A model generated the notes under the pieces. The model was not told the DNA's origin. It did not search any database and worked only from the letters and a program-made list of their open reading frames with translations. Shown in pieces: positions 17,244 to 26,778 of a DNA stretch of 64,000 nt. Positions within the stretch are counted from its first letter, which is position 1; every line of letters begins with the position of its first letter. The translations under genes were made by a program, and so were the position numbers. This DNA is from Flavobacterium limicola (GTDB lineage Bacteria; Bacteroidota; Bacteroidia; Flavobacteriales; Flavobacteriaceae), in NCBI RefSeq assembly GCF_003634755.1, contig NZ_RBXA01000001.1:124001-188000 (forward strand). Reading direction: 5' to 3'.

Positions 17244-19547
17244 ATGAATCAAGATTATATAAAACCAGACAATTGGTCTATCATAGAAGAAGGATTTGAT
17301 GCCGAGTGTGTAAAATCATCTGAAAGTTTGTTTAGCATTGGCAACGGTGCTATGGGACAACGTGCTAATTTTGAAGAAAATTATAGCGGCGAAACATTTC
17401 AGGGAAGTTACATTGCCGGAATCTATTATCCTGATAAGACTAAAGTGGGCTGGTGGAAAAACGGATATCCGGAATATTTTGCCAAAGTTTTAAATGCGCC
17501 AAACTGGATTGGAATCGACATTGAAATCAATGGTGAAAAATTCGATTTGAATACTTGTTCCGAAGTCAAAAATTTTCGTCGTGAATTAAATATGAAAGAA
17601 GGTTGGTACAATCGTTCTTTTGAAGCCACTTTGAAAAACGGGACTGAAATTTCAGTTACTATTCGTCGCTTTCTTTCTATCGTTTTGGATGAAGTTGGGG
17701 TTATCAATTATGAAATCACACCTTTAAACAAAGATTCAAAAATAATTTACAAACCGTATATCGATGCAGGTGTAACGAATGAAGATGCCAACTGGGAAGA
17801 AAAATTCTGGGAACCACTTGATGTGAAAAAATCAGGAAATGAAGCTTTTGTAACAGCACAAACGTTCAAAACACATTTTAAAGTAACCACATTCATGCAC
17901 AACAGCATTTTGAATAATGGTGAAAAAACAGCTATTTCTCCTTCTAATATTGATGCAACTGCTGATAAAATTCAATTCAGTTATGATGTAATTGTGGGGC
18001 AAGGCCAAAAATCATCCATCCAAAAAATTGGTGGATACACGGTTTCCTTAAATCATGAAAATACCATTACTGCTGCTGAAAAAGTGATTCAATCCGCTTT
18101 AACATTAGGATATGATCAAATGTTACAGGACCAAATTGCTGCTTGGGCAAAAATTTGGGAAATGTCAGACATTACCATTGATGGCGATGTAAAAGCGCAA
18201 CAAGGAATCCGTTTTAATATTTTTCAATTGAACCAAACGTATTTAGGTAAAGATTCCCGATTGAATATTGGGCCAAAAGGTTTCACTGGCGAAAAGTACG
18301 GAGGTTCAACGTATTGGGATACCGAAGCCTATTGCATTCCGTTTTACATGGCAACCAAAGACCAAGAAGTAGCAAGAAACTTATTGACGTACCGCTACAA
18401 TCAATTGGACAAAGCCATTGAAAACGCTGCTAAATTAGGATTTACTAATGGTGCTGCTTTGTATCCAATGGTGACCATGAATGGTGAAGAATGTCATAAC
18501 GAATGGGAGATTACTTTTGAAGAAATTCATAGAAATGGAGCTATAGCATTTGCCATTTATAACTTTTACAGATACACTGGCGATTACAGCTACATTCCTG
18601 AAAAAGGATTGGAAGTATTAATAGGAATTGCACGTTTTTGGCATCAAAGAGCGAATTTTTCGACCAATTTAAACCAATACGTAATTCTTGGCGTTACGGG
18701 TCCAAACGAATACGAGAACAACGTAAACAATAATTTCTACACCAATTATATTGCAAAATGGTGTCTGGAATATACCTACGAACAAATTCAAAAAGTGTCT
18801 CTGGAATATCCTATTGACCACAAAAGAATTACCGAAAAAGTAAAAATCTCGGATTCTGAATTGCAATCTTGGAAAAAAGTTTCCGATAATATGTACTTCC
18901 CTTTTTCGGAAGAACATAATGTGTATTTGCAACAAGACGGTTTCTTGGACAAAGATTTAGTTCGAGTAGCTGATTTGGATAAAAGCCAAAGACCGATCAA
19001 TCAAAAATGGTCTTGGGATCGAATTTTACGTTCGCCTTATATCAAACAAGCGGATGTTTTGCAATGTTTCTATTTCTTCGAAGATCATTTTTCGAAAGAC
19101 GAACTGAAAAATAATTTTGAATTTTACGAATCCTTTACGGTTCATGAAAGTTCACTTTCGCCTTGCGTACACTCAATTCAAGCGGCATTATTAGACAAAA
19201 TGGATATGGCGTACACGTTCTATTTAAGAACTTCCCGACTGGACTTAGATGATTACAATAAAGAAGTAGAAGAAGGTTGTCATATTACTTCAATGGCAGG
19301 AACTTGGATGAGTATCGTAGAAGGATTTGGCGGAATGAGAATTAAAGAGGATAAACTTCATTTTTCTCCAAAAATACCAAAAGAATGGAACGGGTACTCC
19401 TTCAAAATAAATTTCAGAAACCAAATTTTGAAAGTAGCTATCAATCATCAGGAAACAACTTTTTCAATTGTTGGCAATACAGAATTGGAAATCGTAGTAA
19501 ACGGAAAGGCACTTGTTGTTTTTGCTGATAAATCGGTTACCGCATAA
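17244..19547 (+). CDS. GH65 maltose phosphorylase (or related disaccharide phosphorylase)
   Basis: A 767-residue GH65 enzyme. An N-terminal beta-sandwich (FSIGNGAMGQRANFEE near 27-42) precedes an (alpha/alpha)6 barrel with TYWDTEAYCIPFY, GEECHNEWEITFEEIHRNGA (about 416-435, containing the family's general-acid Glu) and GVTGPNEYENNVNNNFYTN, then a C-terminal beta domain (PKEWNGYSFKINFR). It likely splits maltose with phosphate into glucose and beta-glucose 1-phosphate in the cytoplasm (no signal peptide). Neighbouring pgmB and a maltose-type transporter favour maltose over trehalose, kojibiose or nigerose, but sequence alone does not settle the substrate. A hairpin terminator follows. Confidence 0.9.
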   Translation: MNQDYIKPDNWSIIEEGFDAECVKSSESLFSIGNGAMGQRANFEENYSGETFQGSYIAGIYYPDKTKVGWWKNGYPEYFAKVLNAPNWIGIDIEINGEKFDLNTCSEVKNFRRELNMKEGWYNRSFEATLKNGTEISVTIRRFLSIVLDEVGVINYEITPLNKDSKIIYKPYIDAGVTNEDANWEEKFWEPLDVKKSGNEAFVTAQTFKTHFKVTTFMHNSILNNGEKTAISPSNIDATADKIQFSYDVIVGQGQKSSIQKIGGYTVSLNHENTITAAEKVIQSALTLGYDQMLQDQIAAWAKIWEMSDITIDGDVKAQQGIRFNIFQLNQTYLGKDSRLNIGPKGFTGEKYGGSTYWDTEAYCIPFYMATKDQEVARNLLTYRYNQLDKAIENAAKLGFTNGAALYPMVTMNGEECHNEWEITFEEIHRNGAIAFAIYNFYRYTGDYSYIPEKGLEVLIGIARFWHQRANFSTNLNQYVILGVTGPNEYENNVNNNFYTNYIAKWCLEYTYEQIQKVSLEYPIDHKRITEKVKISDSELQSWKKVSDNMYFPFSEEHNVYLQQDGFLDKDLVRVADLDKSQRPINQKWSWDRILRSPYIKQADVLQCFYFFEDHFSKDELKNNFEFYESFTVHESSLSPCVHSIQAALLDKMDMAYTFYLRTSRLDLDDYNKEVEEGCHITSMAGTWMSIVEGFGGMRIKEDKLHFSPKIPKEWNGYSFKINFRNQILKVAINHQETTFSIVGNTELEIVVNGKALVVFADKSVTA

Positions 19548-19609
19548 ATAAATTGTTGGAACTTGTAGTAAATTCTATTATTTAATAAGAGGACTCTATG
19601 CCTCACAAA

Positions 19610-19636
19610 CAATCCCAATTTTCATTGGGATTGTTT
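19610..19636 (+). terminator. Terminator after GH65 gene
   Basis: Perfect 9-bp arms CAATCCCAA / TTGGGATTG with a 6-nt loop followed by TTT. It lies inside the longest possible upstream extension of the next reading frame and so argues that the next gene starts further down, at 19706. Confidence 0.75.
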
Positions 19637-19705
19637 AATTACCAACAGTTTCTAAAATTTAGTTCGCTGCAATTGCAATTTAACACCACTAAAAAGTACA
19701 TACTA

Positions 19706-21583
19706 ATGAATAAAATTGGTACATTCCCTTTTATAAATAGGAACCTTATAAAAAAAATAACCTTATTCTTTTTCTTTATGTCTTTATCATTAAACGCTCA
19801 AATTCAAAGAGTCGAACCTCCTTTTTGGTATGCGGGTATGGAAAATCCGGAATTACAAATTCTATTTTACGGTAAAGACATCTCTCAATACCAAGTCATG
19901 GTTTCTGATGGGATAAAAATAACCAACGTTAAAAGAACAGAAAATCCCAACTACATTTTTGTAACCATTGATACCAAAAAAATTTCGGCCTCTGATTTCG
20001 TTTTTAACTTTAAAAGCAAAAACAAAGAAACGTTCACTCAAAAATATTCTTTAAATAAAAGAAGAGAAAATTCTGCGCAACGCAAAAGCTTCGATTCTTC
20101 GGATATGATGTATTTATTGATGCCGGATCGCTTTGCCAATGGAAATAGGAATAACGACAGCGAAAATTCAACACAAGAAAAATATAACAGAGAATTACCG
20201 GGCGGAAGACACGGTGGCGACATCGAAGGAATTATAAAAAACCTGGATTATATATCAGAACTGGGTGCAACAACCATTTGGAGTACGCCGCTTTGTGAGG
20301 ATAACGATGCTAAACATTCCTATCATACTTATGGTCAATCTGATGTTTATAAAATAGATCCACGCTTTGGAACCAATGCTGATTATGTTCGATTGGCTTC
20401 CGAAATGCATAAACGAGATATGAAACTGGTGATGGATTATGTGACGAATCACTGGGGAATTGAGCATTGGATGATGAAAGATTTACCAACCAAAGAGTGG
20501 ATTAATCAATTTAACACTTACACTCAAACCAACCATAAAAGAACGGTTATTCATGACACTAACGCCTCTGAAATTGATAAAAAAATCGCAATAGACGGTT
20601 GGTTTGTTCCGTCAATGCCTGATTTGAATTTAAAAAATCCTTTGACTTTAAAATACCTGATTCAGAATGCCATTTGGTGGATTGAATACGCTGATTTGGA
20701 TGGTTTCAGAGTAGACACCTATAATTATTCAGACCCAAAAGGAATCGCAAAGTGGACAAAATCCATCACCGATGAATACCCAAATTTTAATATTGTAGGG
20801 GAAGTCTGGATGCAAAGTCAGGCGCAAATGGCGTATTGGCAAAAAGACAGTAAAATTGCTGAAATTCAAAATTACAACTCGTATCTGCCAAGCGTAATGG
20901 ATTTCACATTGTATGAAGCAACCAGCAAAGCTTTCAGCGAAGACGAAGGTGCGTGGGACAAAGGAGTAGTGAAAATGTATGACAATTTTACCAATGATTT
21001 TCTGTATCCAAATATCAATAATATGTTGATTTTTGTCGAAAATCATGACACTAATCGGTTCAATCAAACCTACGCAAACGACATCAGAAAATACAAAATG
21101 GCAATGACTTTGATGGCTACCGTTCGTGGTATTCCACAATTGTATTACGGTAGCGAAATAGGAATGGCCGGCGATAAAGACAAAGGTGATGCTGATATTC
21201 GTCAAGATTTTCCAGGCGGATGGGAAGGTGATCAAAACAATGCCTTCATCAAAGAAGAAAGAACTCCAGGGCAAAGTGAGTATTTTGATTTTACGTCCAA
21301 ATTATTCAATTGGAGAAAAACAAAAGCGGCAGTACACTTTGGAAAAATGACACATTATATTCCAGAGAACAATACCTACGTTTATTTTAGATACAACACC
21401 AGTGAAACGGTAATGGTTTTGATAAACAACAGTAATGAAACCCACACCATAAATACTCACCGTTTTAAAGAAAACATAAAGAACTTTAAAACCGGAAAAG
21501 ATGTGATTTCTGAACTTACATTTGACGTTACAAACGAAATTATAATAGAGCCAAAATCGGTTTTGATTTTAGAGTTGAAGTAA
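19706..21583 (+). CDS. Periplasmic GH13 neopullulanase/cyclomaltodextrinase (SusA-like)
   Basis: A 625-residue exported amylase; numbering is from the ATG at 19706. I chose this over an in-frame ATG at 19598 because a terminator hairpin lies between them and because it gives a clean signal peptide (hydrophobic stretch near 17-32, ending LSLNAQ). An N-terminal cyclomaltodextrinase-type beta domain is followed by a GH13 barrel with DYVTNH (D244-H249), nucleophile D337 in GFRVDTYNY, E366 in GEVW, and D448 in NHDTNRF, and a C-terminal beta domain. It should trim imported maltooligosaccharides or cyclodextrins in the periplasm, like SusA. No lipobox is seen. Confidence 0.9.
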   Translation: MNKIGTFPFINRNLIKKITLFFFFMSLSLNAQIQRVEPPFWYAGMENPELQILFYGKDISQYQVMVSDGIKITNVKRTENPNYIFVTIDTKKISASDFVFNFKSKNKETFTQKYSLNKRRENSAQRKSFDSSDMMYLLMPDRFANGNRNNDSENSTQEKYNRELPGGRHGGDIEGIIKNLDYISELGATTIWSTPLCEDNDAKHSYHTYGQSDVYKIDPRFGTNADYVRLASEMHKRDMKLVMDYVTNHWGIEHWMMKDLPTKEWINQFNTYTQTNHKRTVIHDTNASEIDKKIAIDGWFVPSMPDLNLKNPLTLKYLIQNAIWWIEYADLDGFRVDTYNYSDPKGIAKWTKSITDEYPNFNIVGEVWMQSQAQMAYWQKDSKIAEIQNYNSYLPSVMDFTLYEATSKAFSEDEGAWDKGVVKMYDNFTNDFLYPNINNMLIFVENHDTNRFNQTYANDIRKYKMAMTLMATVRGIPQLYYGSEIGMAGDKDKGDADIRQDFPGGWEGDQNNAFIKEERTPGQSEYFDFTSKLFNWRKTKAAVHFGKMTHYIPENNTYVYFRYNTSETVMVLINNSNETHTINTHRFKENIKNFKTGKDVISELTFDVTNEIIIEPKSVLILELK

Positions 21584-21700
21584 TTAAAATTCTATCAGAA
21601 AAAGCATAAAACAAAAGCGCTTGACAGAAAATGTATCGCTATTATTTCAACTTATATGACTTATATGTTTCAAGAAAAACAATCATTTAACACTGAAAAA

Positions 21701-23359
21701 ATGAAAAAATATTCAATCCCACTTTTACTATTAACCATGACAATTTTAAATAGTTGCTCCAGTACAAAAACGGTTGCTGAGAGTAACAAAACACCTTTCG
21801 TTTGGGAAGGAGCCAATGTTTATTTCTTAATGACAGACCGTTTTAATAATGGCGACACTTCAAATGATATAAACTTCAACAGAACCAAAACAACGGGAAA
21901 GCTTCGTGGTTTTGAAGGTGGCGATATCAAAGGGATTTCTCAAAAGATTGACGAAGGTTATTTTGATAAATTAGGAATTAATGCCATTTGGTTCACACCT
22001 GTAGTGGAACAAATACACGATGGCGTTGACGAAGGAACCGGTTTGAGTTATGGTTTTCATGGGTACTGGGCTAAAGACTGGACCAACTTAGATCCTAACT
22101 TTGGAACCAAAGAAGACTTGGCTGCGTTAGTTCAAAAAGCACACGCAAACGGAATCAGAATTATTCTTGATGGCGTAATCAATCATACCGGACCTGTAAC
22201 TGCTGAAGATACGGTTTGGCCAAATGACTGGGTGAGAACGGGACCAACTTGCGATTATAAATCATTTGAAAACACCACCGCTTGTACACTCGTAGCTAAT
22301 CTTCCAGATGTAAAAACAGAGAGCAATCAAGCTGTGACTTTACCTCCTTTTTTAATCGAAAAATGGAAAAAAGAAGGGCGTTACGAACAAGAAATGAAAG
22401 AGCTAGATGCGTTTTTTGCTCGCACCGGTTATCCAATAGCGCCAAAATATTATATCATCAAATGGTTAACGGATTATATTGCCGATTACGGAATTGACGG
22501 ATACCGTGGCGACACCGTAAAACATACTGATGAAACCGTTTGGGCAGATTTCAAAACCCAATGTGATTACGCTTTTGCAACTTGGAAGAAAAAAAATCCA
22601 ACAAAGATTTTAGATAATAATGCTTTTTACACCATTGCTGAAGTCTATAATTACGGCATTAGTGGCGGACAAGATTTTGATTTTGGAGACAAAAAAATAA
22701 ACTATTTCAAAAATGGTTTCAACAACATTATCAATTTTGAATTCAAATGGGATGCACAAAAAGATTATGAATTCATTTTCTCCAAATATTCAAATAAGCT
22801 GAACAATGACTTGAAAGGATATAGTGTTTTGAACTATTTATCTTCACATGATGACGGCGGACCATTTGATGCAAATCGTACCAAAACTATAGAAAGCGGA
22901 ACAAAATTATTACTAAGTCCAGGACTTTCTCAAGTATATTATGGTGATGAAAGCGCTCGTTCGTTAGTAGTTGAAGGCACTCAAGGAGATGCAACATTGC
23001 GTTCGTTTATGAATTGGGAAGCTATCAAATCAAACCCTGAAACACAAAAAACTTTGTTACATTGGCAGAAATTGGGCCAATTCAGAAAAAATCATCCTTC
23101 AGTGGGAGCAGGAATTCACAAGCAAATTTCGACTCAACCGTATGTTTTTAGCAGAACATTTTCTAAAGGAGATTATATGGATTCAGTAGTTCTTGCATTG
23201 GATTTGGCAGTCGGATTAAAACAAATTTCTGTAGGATCTATTTTCGCAAACGGCACCTTATTAAAAGATGCTTACTCTAGTACAGAAGTACGTGTTGTAA
23301 ATGGAAAAGTGACAATCGATACTGAATTTGACATTGTTTTATTGGAATTGAAAAAATAA
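21701..23359 (+). CDS. Lipoprotein GH13 alpha-amylase
   Basis: A 552-residue GH13 enzyme. An in-frame ATG exists at 21656, but the ATG at 21701 gives a proper lipoprotein signal (MKKYSIPLLLL ... ILNSC). The catalytic motifs are DGVINH (D157-H162), D271 in GYRGDTVKH, E314 in IAEVYN and D384 in SSHDDGG. The motif GYRGDTVKH is like MalS-type alpha-amylases. Mature CSSTK lacks acidic residues next to Cys, so it may face the periplasm instead of the surface. It is the last gene of the starch locus and is followed by a terminator. The locus thus has three GH13 enzymes with three different export signals. Confidence 0.9.
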   Translation: MKKYSIPLLLLTMTILNSCSSTKTVAESNKTPFVWEGANVYFLMTDRFNNGDTSNDINFNRTKTTGKLRGFEGGDIKGISQKIDEGYFDKLGINAIWFTPVVEQIHDGVDEGTGLSYGFHGYWAKDWTNLDPNFGTKEDLAALVQKAHANGIRIILDGVINHTGPVTAEDTVWPNDWVRTGPTCDYKSFENTTACTLVANLPDVKTESNQAVTLPPFLIEKWKKEGRYEQEMKELDAFFARTGYPIAPKYYIIKWLTDYIADYGIDGYRGDTVKHTDETVWADFKTQCDYAFATWKKKNPTKILDNNAFYTIAEVYNYGISGGQDFDFGDKKINYFKNGFNNIINFEFKWDAQKDYEFIFSKYSNKLNNDLKGYSVLNYLSSHDDGGPFDANRTKTIESGTKLLLSPGLSQVYYGDESARSLVVEGTQGDATLRSFMNWEAIKSNPETQKTLLHWQKLGQFRKNHPSVGAGIHKQISTQPYVFSRTFSKGDYMDSVVLALDLAVGLKQISVGSIFANGTLLKDAYSSTEVRVVNGKVTIDTEFDIVLLELKK

Positions 23360-23380
23360 TTTTTAAAATAATTTAATCCA

Positions 23381-23411
23381 AACGCCTTTAGAAATGAAGG
23401 CGTTTTTTTTA
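23381..23411 (+). terminator. Terminator after lipoprotein amylase gene
   Basis: Arms AACGCCTT / AAGGCGTT with an 8-nt loop and an eight-T run. It closes the starch locus on its right side. Confidence 0.88.
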
Positions 23412-23440
23412 TGTTTACCTTTACCAAAAAATAAAAGACA

Positions 23441-24118
23441 ATGCTCAAAATTGGACATCGTGGTGCAAAAGGATATGAACCAGAGAACACCTTTGTTTCG
23501 TTCCAAAAAGCATTAGACATGCAAGTGGACGGCATTGAACTTGACGTGCATTTGAGTGCTGATAGCGAAATAATGGTTATTCACGACGAATCTATTGACC
23601 GAACGACCAACGGAAAAGGTTTTGTAAATGCATTATCTTTGCGCGAATTGAAAGCCTTTAGAATAAATGAAGAGCAGCAAATCCCAACTCTGAAGGAGGT
23701 TTTTGATTTGGTAAACCAAGATTGTTTTATCAATATTGAACTCAAAAGTTATGAAGCAACAGATAAAGTAGTTTCCCTAATTGAAAAATACGTCACTAAA
23801 AAAGGATGGAAATACGACCGTTTTTTAGTTTCCAGTTTTGATTGGAATGCGTTGCAACAAGTGGCATTTTTAAATGATAAAATTCCAATTGGCGTTTTAA
23901 CGGAAACCGATTTAGACCTGGCTTTGGCTTTCGCCAAATTTATTCAGGCAAAATCCATTCATCCGCATTTTCATTTATTGACAAAAGAAAACACGGCACA
24001 AATGCAGGAAAAAGGATTGCAGGTTTTTCCATGGACTATAAATGAAGTAGAAGACATTCAAAAAATAAAAACATTCAACGTAAACGGAATCATCACTGAT
24101 TTCCCAAATAGAATATGA
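23441..24118 (+). CDS. Glycerophosphodiester phosphodiesterase
   Basis: A 225-residue GDPD-family TIM barrel. It begins IGHRGAKGYEPENTFVSF (catalytic His, and Glu for metal), followed by DGIELDVHLSAD, VIHDESIDRTTNG (second catalytic His), NIELKS and a C-terminal NGIITDFPNRI. It hydrolyses glycerophosphodiesters to glycerol 3-phosphate and an alcohol. No signal peptide is seen, so a cytoplasmic location is likely. Its stop overlaps the next start by 4 bp (ATGA), so the two genes are cotranscribed. Confidence 0.93.
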   Translation: MLKIGHRGAKGYEPENTFVSFQKALDMQVDGIELDVHLSADSEIMVIHDESIDRTTNGKGFVNALSLRELKAFRINEEQQIPTLKEVFDLVNQDCFINIELKSYEATDKVVSLIEKYVTKKGWKYDRFLVSSFDWNALQQVAFLNDKIPIGVLTETDLDLALAFAKFIQAKSIHPHFHLLTKENTAQMQEKGLQVFPWTINEVEDIQKIKTFNVNGIITDFPNRI

Positions 24119-25323
24119 ACCAGAATTTCGATATAATAATAGTAGGCGGTGGCGCAGCAGGTTTTTTTACAGCAATAAATATTGTGGAGAAAAATCCAAA
24201 ACTGAAAGTTGCAATTTTGGAACGTGGTGCAGAAGTATTGCAAAAAGTTCGGATTTCCGGCGGCGGAAGATGCAACGTAACGCACGCTTGTTTTGAACCG
24301 AATGAATTGGTAAAATTTTATCCACGTGGCGAAAAAGAATTACGCGGTCCTTTTCATCAGTTTTGTTCTGGCGATACGATTGAATGGTTCGAGAAACATG
24401 GCGTAGAACTCAAAATTGAAGCGGACGGACGTATGTTTCCCGTTTCAAATTCTTCACAAACCATTATCGATTGTTTCCTAAAAGCCACACAAAAACTGGG
24501 AATCGCAGTACTTACAGGACAAAGTGTACAATCTATTTTCAAAAAAGAAAATGAATGGAAAATTGAAACCCAAACTGAAAATTATCTTGCCGAAAAGTTA
24601 ATTTTAGCCACAGGAAGCAATCCTAAAGTATGGGAAATGTTACAAAATTTTGGCCATGCTGTTGTCAGTCCGGTTCCTTCCTTATTCACTTTCAACATCA
24701 AAGATTCCAGAATAAAAGAATTACCCGGAGTTGCGGCACAAGTAACTGTAAAGGTAAAAGATACTAAACTAACATCAACAGGACCATTGTTAATCACGCA
24801 CTGGGGAATGAGTGGCCCGGCGATTTTGAAACTCTCCGCTTGGGGTGCCCGAATCTTGCATGACAAAAATTATCAGTTTACCATTTTCGTGAACTGGTTG
24901 AATGATGAAGACACAGCGGATGTTGAGAAAAAACTAAAAGAATTAAAACAGGAACACGCAAAAAAATCGGTTTCAAAAAAATCCCCATTCGAATTAACCA
25001 ATAGATTATGGGAAAGTTTGGTGCTCGCTTCTGGAATTGAATCGGAAACAAAATGGGCAGATTTGTCAAAAATACAATTGCAGAACTTGGCAAATCAATT
25101 AACGAATGGGACTTTTCAAGTCAACGGAAAAAGCACCTTCAAAGAAGAATTTGTAACTGCAGGCGGAATTGATTTGAAAGAAATCAACTTCAAAACCATG
25201 GAAAGTAAGCTTCATGAAAACCTTTATTTTGCTGGTGAAATAGTTAATATTGATGCTATTACAGGTGGTTTCAATTTTCAAAATGCGTGGACGAGTGGGT
25301 TTATTGTGGCAAGTGCTATATAA
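24115..25323 (+). CDS. BaiN/HI0933-family flavoprotein oxidoreductase
   Basis: A 402-residue FAD-binding protein. The N-terminal dinucleotide fold is IIIVGGGAAGFFTAINIV with an acidic end of strand 2 (AILERG), then VRISGGGRCNVTHA, which is diagnostic of the HI0933/YhiN family, ATGSNP, and a C-terminal FAGEIVNIDAITGGFNFQNA. The family includes BaiN and proteins of unknown physiological substrate, so only a general redox role can be assigned. It overlaps the GDPD gene by 4 bp. Confidence 0.92.
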   Translation: MNQNFDIIIVGGGAAGFFTAINIVEKNPKLKVAILERGAEVLQKVRISGGGRCNVTHACFEPNELVKFYPRGEKELRGPFHQFCSGDTIEWFEKHGVELKIEADGRMFPVSNSSQTIIDCFLKATQKLGIAVLTGQSVQSIFKKENEWKIETQTENYLAEKLILATGSNPKVWEMLQNFGHAVVSPVPSLFTFNIKDSRIKELPGVAAQVTVKVKDTKLTSTGPLLITHWGMSGPAILKLSAWGARILHDKNYQFTIFVNWLNDEDTADVEKKLKELKQEHAKKSVSKKSPFELTNRLWESLVLASGIESETKWADLSKIQLQNLANQLTNGTFQVNGKSTFKEEFVTAGGIDLKEINFKTMESKLHENLYFAGEIVNIDAITGGFNFQNAWTSGFIVASAI

Positions 25324-25423
25324 AACCAAAGTCATTACAGCTCAATACTTTAATTAAGATAAATTTAGTTTTAGCTTAACAAGACTTTACCATTCAGTTT
25401 TCATTTTCACGGAATGATTTGAA

Positions 25424-25431
25424 TATGTTTG
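25424..25431 (+). promoter_or_regulatory. -7 box (TATGTTTG)
   Basis: A perfect match to the Bacteroidota -7 element TAnnTTTG. No clear TTG lies at the usual distance upstream. It overlaps in-frame ATG codons upstream of 25449 and so supports a later start for the following gene. Confidence 0.5.
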
Positions 25432-25448
25432 TAATCAAATCACTACGA

Positions 25449-26180
25449 ATGGTAAAAATCTACTCTTCTATTATATTATTATTTGTATATCAGTTTGGTT
25501 TCTCGCAAACTGAAAAATTAATTCACGGGAAAGTTTTACACGAACAATTTCCAGTGGAAAAAGTTGACGTTGTTAATTTCAGTTCTAAAAAAATCGTAAT
25601 TACGAATGCAGCTGGGGAATTTTCTATTATGGTAAAATCGGGCGACGAACTCATTTTTATTTCAAAAGACCATGACATCAAAAAAATTGTTCTGGATGAA
25701 AAGACCGTTTATAAAAACAACCTTCTTATTTCATTAATACTTAAACCGCAAGAATTAAAAGAAGTAGTAATTACAAAAATACCAGCAATAAAATTAAGCA
25801 CAGATAAAGCCTACGAACAGGGAAAACTTGACAAACTAGCCGTAGAAAAGTCTGCAAGAAGTTTAAAAACGGGCGTTTACAATGGTAGTATTGAAAACGG
25901 CATGGATTTAATGCGGATTGGCGGAATGATTTTAAAGTTGTTCATTAAAGAAAAAGAAGTCGTTAAAGAAACTGCTCAAATTGAATTCAAACAATTAGCA
26001 AAAAGCAGTTGTGACAAAAAATTTTACCATCAAACTTTAAAATTAAAACCAGACCAAATAGAGCTGTTCTTAGAATTTTGTGATGCGGATCCAAAATCAA
26101 AAATAGTTGCCCAAAGCAACAATGTATTGACTGTAATGGATTTCTTGTTTGCGAAAAATATTGAATTTAAAAAACTGTAA
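25449..26180 (+). CDS. Exported protein with carboxypeptidase-like regulatory domain, function unknown
   Basis: About 243 residues from the ATG at 25449. In-frame ATGs at 25419 and 25425 are possible, but a -7 box covers them and the 25449 start gives a good signal peptide (MVKIYSSIILLFVYQFGFSQ). Residues about 25-100 form a CarboxypepD_reg-like beta domain (HGKVLHEQFPVEKVDVVNF ... ELKEVVIT), as found at the front of SusC-type receptors, here without a receptor. The remainder is basic and helical. A periplasmic or outer-membrane-associated role is likely. I cannot name a function. It converges on tspO with an 8-bp gap. Confidence 0.72.
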   Translation: MVKIYSSIILLFVYQFGFSQTEKLIHGKVLHEQFPVEKVDVVNFSSKKIVITNAAGEFSIMVKSGDELIFISKDHDIKKIVLDEKTVYKNNLLISLILKPQELKEVVITKIPAIKLSTDKAYEQGKLDKLAVEKSARSLKTGVYNGSIENGMDLMRIGGMILKLFIKEKEVVKETAQIEFKQLAKSSCDKKFYHQTLKLKPDQIELFLEFCDADPKSKIVAQSNNVLTVMDFLFAKNIEFKKL

Positions 26181-26188
26181 ACAGAATT

Positions 26189-26665
26189 TTATCTATTCAA
26201 CCACCAGATACTTCCATTCAAAACGGCAGCAAAACTTACCCAAGCCAAATACGGAATAAACAAATAACCCGCAATTTTATTGATTTTGGAAAACTGAATG
26301 TACGTTTCAAAAATCATCAACCACAATATGATAATTTCTAATCCGGCTAGCATTGGGTTGTGCAATCCAAAGAATAAATACGACCATAAAGCATTTAATG
26401 CCAATTGTATCGCAAAGAAAACTAAAGCTTTTTTTACGACTTCTTTTTCAGTTTCTATTCTATCCCAAACTAATCCTGCCGCAACACCCATCATTACGTA
26501 CAACATACTCCAAACGGGTGCAAATATCCAATTGGGCGGATTAAAACTTGGTTTTATTAAGGTTGGATACCAAGTAGTAATTGCAGAACGAGTAACCGTC
26601 CCAGAGAAATAACCAATAGCAAGACACGTAACAACTACAGCTAATATTCGGGTGATTTTATTCAT
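26189..26665 (-). CDS. tspO: TspO/MBR-family membrane protein
   Basis: A 158-residue protein with five predicted membrane segments and the family pattern W(Y)PTLIKPSFNPPNWIFAPVW, followed by WDRIE, ALNALWSYLFFGLHN and YLAWVSFAAVLNGSIWWLN. TspO proteins bind porphyrins and hydrophobic ligands and are linked to stress or light responses in bacteria. A TAnnTTTG-type -7 box (TAAATTTG on the minus strand) lies at 26689-26696, about 25 bp upstream. It is transcribed alone, convergent with the preceding gene. Confidence 0.93.
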   Translation of the reverse strand: MNKITRILAVVVTCLAIGYFSGTVTRSAITTWYPTLIKPSFNPPNWIFAPVWSMLYVMMGVAAGLVWDRIETEKEVVKKALVFFAIQLALNALWSYLFFGLHNPMLAGLEIIILWLMIFETYIQFSKINKIAGYLFIPYLAWVSFAAVLNGSIWWLNR

Positions 26666-26753
26666 TTTTATATTTTTCTAATGTGAGCCAAATTTAATCA
26701 AAAAGTTAGTATAATTCGACGAATAAACAAATCTGCTTGTAAATCAAAAAAAG

Positions 26754-26761
26754 TATCTTTG
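26754..26761 (+). promoter_or_regulatory. -7 box before mvaD (TATCTTTG)
   Basis: A perfect TAnnTTTG element 17 bp before the mvaD start. A TTG at 26737-26739 is 14 bp upstream of it, shorter than the usual 17-20 bp spacer, so the -33 element is uncertain. Confidence 0.6.
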
Positions 26762-26778
26762 CGTAAATTTTTCATTTT

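Noticed and set aside
19598..19705. Upstream in-frame start for the SusA-like gene
   Set aside because: A terminator hairpin lies inside the extension, and the ATG at 19706 gives a proper signal peptide.
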